From: an uncultured Flavobacteriales bacterium
GTDB taxonomy: Bacteria > Bacteroidota > Bacteroidia > Flavobacteriales_D > Crocinitomicaceae
Reading direction: 5' to 3'
Length of the DNA stretch: 5,458 bases
Assembly (NCBI GenBank): GCA_903879765.1
Contig: CAIRMS010000047.1
Location: 1 to 5,458 of the forward strand
Shown in pieces: positions 1 through 5,458 of the stretch; the stretch's first letter is position 1, and every line of letters starts with the position of its first letter. The notes beneath the pieces were generated by a model, which was given only the letters and a program-made list of their open reading frames with translations, did no database searches and was not told the DNA's origin. Position numbers and translations under genes: made by a program.

Positions 1-1
1 A

Positions 2-1276
2 GTACTTGCATACTTTTATCCATTTGAAACATTCTTATTGGCTTACGCTTATTTAGGGCCCTTACATTACTTAACTGAAATCAGCTGGTTGCACGACCGA
101 AATTATTATGCGAAAGGGAAATACGATTTCGTTGTTTTACTGTTGGTTGGAATACTGCTTTCCTATGCGGCATTTGCGAAGGATTTTGGTGTCAGCGTCG
201 AAGTATATGACTATTTCGTGAAAATGAATCTCTTCGATAAACTCTTGGTTTTTGCTTTGTTTAGCGCAGTGCTTTTCGCCTTGGTGAAAAACCTGATTGT
301 GAAAATAGTTGCCATTCTATTCTTGTATGTCTTTGTTTCTGGCTGGTTGAGTCCAGATAATGCGACTTCTAATGCTGAAAGTACAACTGTTTTCGCCTTG
401 ACTTCTTTGGTGCCAACATTGATTCACGTGTATGTATTTACTGGTCTTTTCATGTTGTTCGGTTCTTTGAAAACAAGAAGCGTTTCGGGTATGTGGCAAA
501 TGGTTGGATTCGTAACCGTGCCTTTAATATTGGTTTTTGCATTACCAGTAGATCCGAAAGCACCCATTTCAGAGTTTGGAAAAAATGCCCATTACGCGAA
601 AGGGGATGGATTCTATGCAACAAACATTAGCATCATGGATCACTTTAATCTCATTAATGATCCAGTATACACGAATGCGGACTTTGTTTCTTTCGTGAAG
701 AAAAAGGATTTTAAAGATGCGAATACACAATACAACTTCATTACAAAAGAAAACCTAAACGGATTGGTGGACAGCCTTTCAAAAATACCGAACAAGGCTT
801 ATTTAATTAAAAAACAACCCTTGAATCCGAATTTCCAAGTGGACAATATTCTTCTTTTATTTTCGAAAGAAGGTATGTTGGATGAGTACCAAATGAAGCC
901 AATTCCAGCGAAATTGTTTACAGGATTCTCCTTGGAGAAATATGCATCTATCGTGTACAATTCAACGATTGGAATCATGTTGATGCGTTTCATCGCATTC
1001 GCATACTTATACCATTACTTAAACTGGTTCAGTAAAACTGAAGTCATTCGTTGGCACCAAGTACCAAAATTGCGTTTTGCTGCAGTGATTTTACTTTGGG
1101 TTGTTGCCAGTGTGTTCTATGCCTACGATTATTCTTTGGGATTGAGTTTATTATTCTTCTTGAGTTTCTCACACGTCCTTTTGGAATTCCCTTTAAACAT
1201 CATTTCCATTGTTGGAATTGGAAAAGAATCCATGGCTATTATGAAAAATGGATTCAAAGCACCCTCAGCTGAATAA
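2..1276 (+). CDS. Uncharacterised multi-pass inner-membrane protein, 5' end cut by window edge
   Basis: The reading frame is open from the first full codon (base 2) to the TAA at 1274-1276, giving 424 residues without an N-terminus. A TTG at base 38 is an internal leucine, not the start: the frame upstream of it reads on as coherent hydrophobic protein (VLAYFYPFETFL). By eye there are about nine hydrophobic segments, at roughly residues 1-24, 43-59, 80-95, 99-113, 129-154, 165-182, 319-340, 358-374 and 378-396. A hydrophilic domain of about 135 residues (183-318) sits between the sixth and seventh. Conserved-looking motifs with histidines in or beside the membrane are GPLHYLTEISWLH (19-31), LIHVYVFTGLF (141-151), YLYHYLNWFSK (335-345), WH (351-352) and FSHVLLEFPLN (389-399). 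I recall similar proteins in other Bacteroidetes as hypothetical proteins but know no function. The histidine pattern loosely resembles Brp/Blh-type membrane enzymes, which is only an inference. The next gene starts 16 bases after the stop, so the two are probably co-transcribed. Confidence 0.85.
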   Translation, partial: VLAYFYPFETFLLAYAYLGPLHYLTEISWLHDRNYYAKGKYDFVVLLLVGILLSYAAFAKDFGVSVEVYDYFVKMNLFDKLLVFALFSAVLFALVKNLIVKIVAILFLYVFVSGWLSPDNATSNAESTTVFALTSLVPTLIHVYVFTGLFMLFGSLKTRSVSGMWQMVGFVTVPLILVFALPVDPKAPISEFGKNAHYAKGDGFYATNISIMDHFNLINDPVYTNADFVSFVKKKDFKDANTQYNFITKENLNGLVDSLSKIPNKAYLIKKQPLNPNFQVDNILLLFSKEGMLDEYQMKPIPAKLFTGFSLEKYASIVYNSTIGIMLMRFIAFAYLYHYLNWFSKTEVIRWHQVPKLRFAAVILLWVVASVFYAYDYSLGLSLLFFLSFSHVLLEFPLNIISIVGIGKESMAIMKNGFKAPSAE

Positions 1277-1292
1277 TTAGTTAAAAGAAACG

Positions 1293-2450
1293 ATGATGAA
1301 AAACGTATTTTATTTGTTATTATTTGTTGCCTTTGTTTCAAACGCACAAGTACAAGTACAGGAACAAAGTTCAATCAACATGAACTTGGGTAATAGTTTA
1401 ATAAACACATTGCCGGACGGTAGATATACCATGTCTGAAGCTGGTGCTTCTTATTTTGCCCAACTTTCACTAGGCTGTGTTTCCAAGACCTATCCTCACT
1501 ATTTCTATAAAGGATTCAGTGAAAAAGTTCCTACGGGCAGTCCAAAAGATCTTTGGCCTTCTTTCTGCGGCTGCTATGATTGGCATAGTAGTGTGCACAA
1601 CCATTGGTGCATGATTAAAATTTTGAAGCTATTCCCAAATATTGCGGAAGCTGCCGAAATGAGAAATCGTTTGAATGAAAGTTTTAATCCAGAGAAGATA
1701 AAAAAGGAATTGGAATATGTGCGTTCACATGAAAATGGTCTTTTTGAATTTCCATATGGACAAGCGTGGGTGCTAAAGATGGCGGAAGAACTCAGTACAT
1801 GGAAAGACCGAGATGCGCAACGTTGGTTGAAAAATCTCGCTCCTCTCAGTGAATATGTAGCTTTAGTGCATTCCGTTGTTTGGAAACAAGTAGATAAGGT
1901 CGAATTGTCCGGAAGTCATGACAGTCCAGCGATGGCTCTTTCTTTTGCCTATGATTACGCTGTTCAATTCAATGATGAAACATTGAAAAAAGTGGTTTCT
2001 TCCGCTGCGAAAAAATATTATGGCAAAATTCAAAACACAAGTATCGAAAAAGAACCATACGAATACGATTTTATGTCAGCCAGTTTATTGGTTGCCGATT
2101 TGATGCGAAAGGTTATGACACCGGAAAAATATGTCAAATGGTGTAAGAAATTCTGTCCGAATTTATTTATTTCAACGAAGGTGAATGTAGCACTGCAAAT
2201 CAAACGTTCAGCGAAACACGATGGATATGAATCACATTGGGATGGTTATCATTTGAACCGTATTTGGTGTCTAAATGGAATGTTAAAAACAATGCCTGAA
2301 GGAACCTTGGATGCAGCTACGAAGGCTGAATGGGTTTTAGCGATGAATCAAATGTGGGACTATGCACAAGAGAGTATCGGGAAAGGAAATTACGATATTG
2401 ACCATTGGTTATCGTCCTTTTCTGTCTTCGCGTTAATTGGTTACGAGTAA
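1293..2450 (+). CDS. Exported DUF2891-family protein
   Basis: This 385-residue protein has a signal peptide: MMKN, a hydrophobic core at about residues 5-16, and a likely signal peptidase I site after SNA (18|19). There is no lipobox cysteine, so a soluble periplasmic or secreted protein is expected. The rest matches the DUF2891 family, whose function is not established to my knowledge. Recognisable blocks are CYDWHSSVHNHW (94-105), FEFPYGQAWVLKMAEEL (151-167), YEYDFMSASLLVADLMR (256-272), HLNRIWCLNG (320-329) and GNYDIDHWLSSFSV (365-378). The regularly spaced, mostly helical blocks rich in His, Trp and Asp suggest a helical-barrel fold, perhaps acting on carbohydrate or another envelope substrate; that part is inference. 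Seven cysteines in the mature part (62, 92, 94, 106, 284, 288, 326) are notable for an exported protein. ATG codons at 1293 and 1296 are both possible starts. The leader is A-rich (AAAAGAAACG) with no Shine-Dalgarno sequence. The last 18 bases overlap the end of cmk on the other strand. Confidence 0.9.
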   Translation: MMKNVFYLLLFVAFVSNAQVQVQEQSSINMNLGNSLINTLPDGRYTMSEAGASYFAQLSLGCVSKTYPHYFYKGFSEKVPTGSPKDLWPSFCGCYDWHSSVHNHWCMIKILKLFPNIAEAAEMRNRLNESFNPEKIKKELEYVRSHENGLFEFPYGQAWVLKMAEELSTWKDRDAQRWLKNLAPLSEYVALVHSVVWKQVDKVELSGSHDSPAMALSFAYDYAVQFNDETLKKVVSSAAKKYYGKIQNTSIEKEPYEYDFMSASLLVADLMRKVMTPEKYVKWCKKFCPNLFISTKVNVALQIKRSAKHDGYESHWDGYHLNRIWCLNGMLKTMPEGTLDAATKAEWVLAMNQMWDYAQESIGKGNYDIDHWLSSFSVFALIGYE

Positions 2451-3122
2451 ATTCACTTTATCCAACACCCAGTTTAACTGTTCTTCTTTTGTGAGCTGAG
2501 AATTGTCTAACACAAGTGCATCCGCAACTTGAATTAATGGACTCTCTGCTCGTGTTGAATCTAGGTGGTCGCGTTCCGCTAAATTTTGACGTACTTCTTC
2601 TACTGACATTTCGATTCCTTTGGATTGCATTTCTGCTAATCTACGCTGAACACGAATTTCAGTATCAGCAGTGACAAATAACTTCAGTTCAGCATTTGGA
2701 AACACAACCGAACCAATGTCTCGACCATCCATAACGATTCCGCCTAATACACCCATTTTTTGCTGGGCTTCTACTAATTTTTCGCGGATTGGTTTGTAGG
2801 CTGCTACAATGGAAACTATCTCTGCGACTTTTGGCTCGCGAATTTCGTTCGAGACATCTTGTCCATTTAAAAAGATGTGTGATTCCGAAGCTACTGTTTC
2901 AAAGTGAATGTCCATCTGTGACAATTGCGAGTCAATTCCTACCTTGTCTAATTTTCCATCTTGAATCAATTGATGGTTCAAACAATAAAGAGCCGCTGCG
3001 CGATACATGGCGCCAGAATCAATGAAGACATAACCAAGGCGTTTTGCAAGGTCCTTCGCGAGGGTGCTTTTTCCACAAGCTGAAAATCCGTCAATGGCAA
3101 TGGTGATTCTTTTTTGATTCAT
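2433..3122 (-). CDS. cmk: Cytidylate (CMP/dCMP) kinase
   Basis: A cytoplasmic nucleoside monophosphate kinase that transfers phosphate from ATP to CMP or dCMP, giving CDP/dCDP for RNA, DNA and lipid precursors. The 229-residue length is normal for bacterial Cmk. Visible motifs are the P-loop GFSACGKST (12-20), DSGAMYR (35-41), the NMP-binding insert LNGQDVSNEIREPKV (85-99), MDGRDIGSVVFP (131-142), the lid region around RVQRRLAEMQSKG (157-169), and RDHLDSTRAESPL (184-196), which fits the family's conserved RD..D..R.. segment. The ATG at 3120-3122 begins directly before the IAIDG strand and P-loop, so no upstream start is needed. Transcription is separated from gap upstream by an intrinsic terminator, and a possible promoter ends only a few bases before the ATG. 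The 3' end overlaps the convergent DUF2891 gene by 18 bp. All key motifs are intact, and I see no frameshift. Confidence 0.97.
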   Translation of the reverse strand: MNQKRITIAIDGFSACGKSTLAKDLAKRLGYVFIDSGAMYRAAALYCLNHQLIQDGKLDKVGIDSQLSQMDIHFETVASESHIFLNGQDVSNEIREPKVAEIVSIVAAYKPIREKLVEAQQKMGVLGGIVMDGRDIGSVVFPNAELKLFVTADTEIRVQRRLAEMQSKGIEMSVEEVRQNLAERDHLDSTRAESPLIQVADALVLDNSQLTKEEQLNWVLDKVNLLVTN

Positions 3123-3126
3123 GTCT

Positions 3127-3158
3127 CAAAAATAATTCTTTTGACTTGATTCAATCAA
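3127..3158 (-). promoter_or_regulatory. Candidate Bacteroidetes-type promoter for cmk
   Basis: On the minus strand, TATTTTTG (3134 to 3127) fits the Bacteroidetes -7 element TAnnTTTG exactly. TTG triplets lie 17 bases (3154-3152) and 21 bases (3158-3156) upstream of it, the second being a usable but incomplete -33 element (consensus TTTG). It lies in the only non-coding stretch between the gap terminator and cmk, where a promoter is needed. The -7 element ends just 4 bases before the ATG, so the transcript would have almost no leader. Such AT-rich octamers also occur by chance, so this remains a candidate. Confidence 0.35.
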
Positions 3159-3186
3159 TCTTCTTTCTAAAGTTTAATGAAATATC

Positions 3187-3214
3187 AAAAAAAAAGCCTC
3201 CCGAAGGAGGCTTT
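3187..3214 (-). terminator. Intrinsic terminator of gap with UUCG tetraloop
   Basis: Read on the minus strand, AAAGCCTCC (3201-3193 side and its partner at 3214-3206) forms a perfect 9-bp stem closed by the loop TTCG (3205-3202) with a C-G closing pair, the very stable cUUCGg tetraloop. A run of nine T (3195 to 3187) follows and partly pairs with the AAA at the stem base. It begins three bases after the gap stop codon. On the plus strand only TTT follows the stem, so it should act in one direction. Confidence 0.93.
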
Positions 3215-3217
3215 CAA

Positions 3218-4663
3218 TTAATAGTACATTGCTCTTCGAACCTTCGAAATGTATTTCGCTAGTCGAATCACTTGTTTCGTATAACCGAATTCGTTGTCGT
3301 ACCATGCGTACAAGACCACATTTTTTCCGTCCACGGATGCAATTGTTGCATTGGAGTCAAACACGGAACAACAGGTATTTCCGATAATATCACTAGATAC
3401 TAATTCAGGATCGAATGAATAGTGAATTTGATTCACCAATTCGCCGTTTAATGCTGCATCTTTAATTGCTGCATTCACATCCTCAACAGTTGTTCCTTTT
3501 CCTAATTCAAGGCTTAAGATAGCCAAGGATCCATTTGGCGTTGGGACACGTACTGCGTTGGCAGTTAATTTATCTTTTAAATCTGGAATTACTTTCGTTA
3601 CGGCACTACCAGCTCCGGTAGATGTGATAACCATGTTAATCGCTGCTGAACGTCCACGGCGCACTTTTTTGTGCATGTTGTCCAATAGGTTTTGGTCATT
3701 CGTATAGGCATGAACCGTTTCGATGTGCCCTTTCACGACGCCAAATTTATCGTTCACCACCTTTAAAATAGGGGAGATGGCATTCGTTGTGCAAGAAGCC
3801 GCTGAGAAAATGTTTTCGTTTTCAATGTCCAAGGTTCCTTGGTTGATTCCGTAAACGATGTTGGGAACTTCTTTTCCTGGTGCGGTCAATAATACTTTTG
3901 AAACACCTTTCGCTTGTAAGTGACGAGACAATTGCTCACGGTTGGTGAAAACACCTGTATTGTCAATTATTAAAGCATTATTGATGCCAAACTGTGTGTA
4001 ATCGATGTCCTCTGGATTGGAGGCGTCAATCATGTGAACGATTTGACCATTAATGACAAGGCTTTTGTTCGCTAAATCCTCAATAACGGTTCCTTTAAAA
4101 GCACCATGAACAGAGTCATTTCGTAACAAGGAAGCACGTTTGATGATGTCTGCATCACTAGATCCACGTGTCACGATTGCTCGTAAACGCAATTGTTGTC
4201 CTTTCCCTGCTTGTTTAATTAACTCTCTTGCTGCCAAACGTCCAATACGTCCAAATCCGTAAAGAACGACATCACGAGGTTCGATTGTTTGTTGTGCTGG
4301 AAGTTTACCAAGTTTATCAGACAAGAATGCTGCTTTGGATGCGTAGTTTGCTTGTTCAGCTAACCACTCACTTGCTAGTTTTCCAATGTCCAATTTGGAT
4401 GCGGTTACATCCATATTCATTATAGCAACAGCTAATTCAGAGGTGGTAAACACGTCAATAGGTTTATTCACAACTTTCTTAGCGTACTCGTGTAAATTAA
4501 GGATTTCAGAAATGGTCACATCCGTTAAGTGATTGCGGAATAAGACCAATTCAATTCCTTTGTCGTACAATAATTCGCCGACCTTACTTTGCAACGTTAC
4601 CGCTGCGCGCTCCTGCTCAATGTGCGAGTGAAGCTCTTTTTCATAGCCATCTTTCGATTCCAT
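3218..4663 (-). CDS. gap: Long-form glyceraldehyde-3-phosphate dehydrogenase
   Basis: This enzyme interconverts glyceraldehyde-3-phosphate and 1,3-bisphosphoglycerate with NAD(P) in glycolysis or gluconeogenesis. From the ATG at 4661-4663 it is 481 residues, the usual length of the long GAPDH class in Bacteroidetes and some Gammaproteobacteria, against about 335 for the classical form. The extra part is an N-terminal extension of about 130 residues, largely helical. Then come the Rossmann motif GFGRIGR (136-142), NDSVHGAFKG (182-191), the catalytic SAASCTTN with Cys291, HAYTNDQ with the general base His318, RRGRSAA (335-341) and WYDNEFGY (454-461). The Asp that ends the second strand in NAD-specific GAPDHs is absent (RAIVTRG, 161-167). 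The frame opens further upstream to a GTG at 4732, but that codon lies inside the rpoD terminator hairpin, so I reject it. The leader AACAAAAAAAGA is A-rich with no Shine-Dalgarno sequence. A second, classical gap elsewhere in the genome is plausible but cannot be seen here. Confidence 0.96.
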   Translation of the reverse strand: MESKDGYEKELHSHIEQERAAVTLQSKVGELLYDKGIELVLFRNHLTDVTISEILNLHEYAKKVVNKPIDVFTTSELAVAIMNMDVTASKLDIGKLASEWLAEQANYASKAAFLSDKLGKLPAQQTIEPRDVVLYGFGRIGRLAARELIKQAGKGQQLRLRAIVTRGSSDADIIKRASLLRNDSVHGAFKGTVIEDLANKSLVINGQIVHMIDASNPEDIDYTQFGINNALIIDNTGVFTNREQLSRHLQAKGVSKVLLTAPGKEVPNIVYGINQGTLDIENENIFSAASCTTNAISPILKVVNDKFGVVKGHIETVHAYTNDQNLLDNMHKKVRRGRSAAINMVITSTGAGSAVTKVIPDLKDKLTANAVRVPTPNGSLAILSLELGKGTTVEDVNAAIKDAALNGELVNQIHYSFDPELVSSDIIGNTCCSVFDSNATIASVDGKNVVLYAWYDNEFGYTKQVIRLAKYISKVRRAMYY

Positions 4664-4715
4664 TCTTTTTTTGTTTATGTGTTGATTGATTGTTGATTCT
4701 AAAAAAATAGGGAAG

Positions 4716-4749
4716 AAAAAAAGGCTGTCCACTTTCGCAGACAGCCTTT
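4716..4749 (-). terminator. Intrinsic terminator of rpoD
   Basis: On the minus strand, AAAGGCTGTC (4749-4740) pairs perfectly over 10 bp with GACAGCCTTT (4729-4720) around a 10-base loop. A run of seven T (4722 to 4716) follows, three of them inside the stem, then TTCCC. The stem begins seven bases after the rpoD stop codon. It separates rpoD from gap, so gap needs its own promoter in the roughly 50 bases between the T-run and its ATG. That stretch is very AT-rich, but I see no convincing -33/-7 pair in it. Confidence 0.92.
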
Positions 4750-4756
4750 ACAATGA

Positions 4757-5458
4757 TTATCCTAAATAGGACTTCAGTAATTTGTTTCGAGAGGTGTGTC
4801 GCAGACGTCGAATCGCTTTTTCTTTGATTTGACGTACACGCTCACGTGTTAGGTTGAATTTTGCACCGATTTCCTCTAACGTTAAGCCGTGATTCATTCC
4901 GATTCCGAAGAATAAACGAATGATTTCACGTTCTTTATCTGTTAGCGTACTCAACGAGCGCTCAATTTCTTTTTGAAGAGACTCAGCCATAAGGGCTTGG
5001 TCTGTGCGAGGTGCATCTGTGTTTGCCATGACATCCATCAATGTTCCTCCATCTTCGTTTGAAGATAATGGTGCATCCATAGATACGTGGCGTCCTGATA
5101 CATTTAAGCTTTCCTTGATTTTGTCTTCAGGAACTTCCAATGCTTCTGCTAATTCTTCAGCTGAAGGTGGACGCTCGAATTCTTGCTCAAGTCGAGAAAA
5201 TGCCTTGTTGATTTTATTCAAAGATCCAACTTGGTTCAATGGTAAGCGTACAATACGTGCTTGTTCAGCTAATGCTTGCAAGATTGATTGACGAATCCAC
5301 CAAACGGCGTATGAGATAAATTTGAATCCACGTGTTTCATCAACTTTCTGTGCTGCTTTGATTAATCCAAGATTTCCTTCGTTGATTAAGTCAGGAAGTG
5401 TTAACCCTTGATTTTGGTATTGTTTTGCTACGGAAACGACAAAACGTAAGTTCGCTCG
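4757..5458 (-). CDS. rpoD: Primary sigma factor RpoD/SigA, N-terminal part cut by window edge
   Basis: The RNA polymerase subunit that recognises housekeeping promoters. The frame is open from the right edge (base 5458) to the TAA at 4757-4759, giving 233 residues. A TTG at 5281 is an internal leucine, since conserved region 2 lies upstream of it. Region 2 is seen as RANLRFVVSVAKQYQ (1-15), DLINEGNLGLIKAA (23-36) and GFKFISYAVWWIRQSI (44-59), which covers core binding and -10 recognition and melting. Region 3 starts at RIVRLPLNQVG (68-78) and includes ERPPSAEELAEAL (95-107). The 3.2 linker follows, with HVSMDAPLSSNEDGGTLMDVM (124-144). Region 4 holds LTDKEREIIRLFFGI (172-186) and the -35-binding helix-turn-helix LTLEEIGAKFNLTRERVRQIKEKA (192-215). 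Bacteroidetes primary sigma factors are usually about 290 residues and lack region 1.1, so only about 55 residues should be missing. Residue 39 is Val (QKVDETRG) where I would expect Phe. An intrinsic terminator follows the stop codon. Confidence 0.97.
   Translation of the reverse strand, partial: RANLRFVVSVAKQYQNQGLTLPDLINEGNLGLIKAAQKVDETRGFKFISYAVWWIRQSILQALAEQARIVRLPLNQVGSLNKINKAFSRLEQEFERPPSAEELAEALEVPEDKIKESLNVSGRHVSMDAPLSSNEDGGTLMDVMANTDAPRTDQALMAESLQKEIERSLSTLTDKEREIIRLFFGIGMNHGLTLEEIGAKFNLTRERVRQIKEKAIRRLRHTSRNKLLKSYLG

Noticed and set aside
38..40. TTG as the start of the first membrane protein
   Set aside because: The frame stays open to the window edge and encodes a continuing hydrophobic segment; TTG here is an internal Leu.
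1051..1374. Overlapping small open frames on both strands around the junction of the first two genes
   Set aside because: They lie in other frames of well-supported genes, show no recognisable domain, and have compositions typical of shadow frames.
4681..4700. Short TTGATTGATTG-like repeats before gap and, in similar form, before cmk (3147-3158) as operator sites
   Set aside because: Only four-base units in AT-rich leaders, with no dyad symmetry or fixed spacing to a promoter; chance explains them.
4700..4709. TATTTTTT on the minus strand as a -7 element for gap
   Set aside because: It lacks the final G of TAnnTTTG, no TTTG or TTG lies at the right distance upstream, and such T-runs are expected next to the rpoD terminator.
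5279..5281. TTG as the start of rpoD
   Set aside because: Conserved sigma region 2 is encoded in frame upstream of it, so the true start lies beyond base 5458.
5340..5342. Val instead of Phe in the QKVDETRGFKF segment of the sigma factor as a functional change
   Set aside because: A single substitution at a position I recall only from memory; the neighbouring promoter-contacting residues are intact, so it is likely neutral variation.

Overview
The window looks like chromosomal DNA of an AT-rich Bacteroidetes, most likely in the order Flavobacteriales. Four things point there. The partial sigma factor is of the RpoD type with the FISYAVWWIRQSILQALAEQ version of region 2. The glyceraldehyde-3-phosphate dehydrogenase is the long (~480 residue) form. 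No start codon has a Shine-Dalgarno sequence; the leaders are A-rich instead. A TAnnTTTG-like promoter element lies upstream of cmk. I cannot name the species.

Layout: two plus-strand genes occupy the left 2.45 kb. The first is the 3' part of a multi-pass membrane protein whose start lies outside the window. Sixteen bases later comes an exported DUF2891-family protein, so the two probably share a transcript. Neither has an established function. The right 3 kb is read on the minus strand in the order rpoD (5' part cut by the window edge), gap, cmk. Each of rpoD and gap is followed closely by a strong intrinsic terminator, so these three are co-oriented but probably separate transcription units. 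cmk and the DUF2891 gene converge and overlap tail to tail by 18 bp, with no terminator visible between them.

Functionally, the minus-strand genes are housekeeping: the primary sigma factor, a GAPDH acting in glycolysis or gluconeogenesis, and CMP kinase for pyrimidine nucleotide supply. The plus-strand pair is envelope-associated and is the only place for unknown biology. No gap between genes exceeds about 100 bp, and I saw no RNA gene, mobile element, CRISPR array or integration site. I found no convincing new biological system. The most useful points are the two uncharacterised envelope genes, the cofactor pocket of the long GAPDH, the start-site correction for gap, and the convergent overlap.
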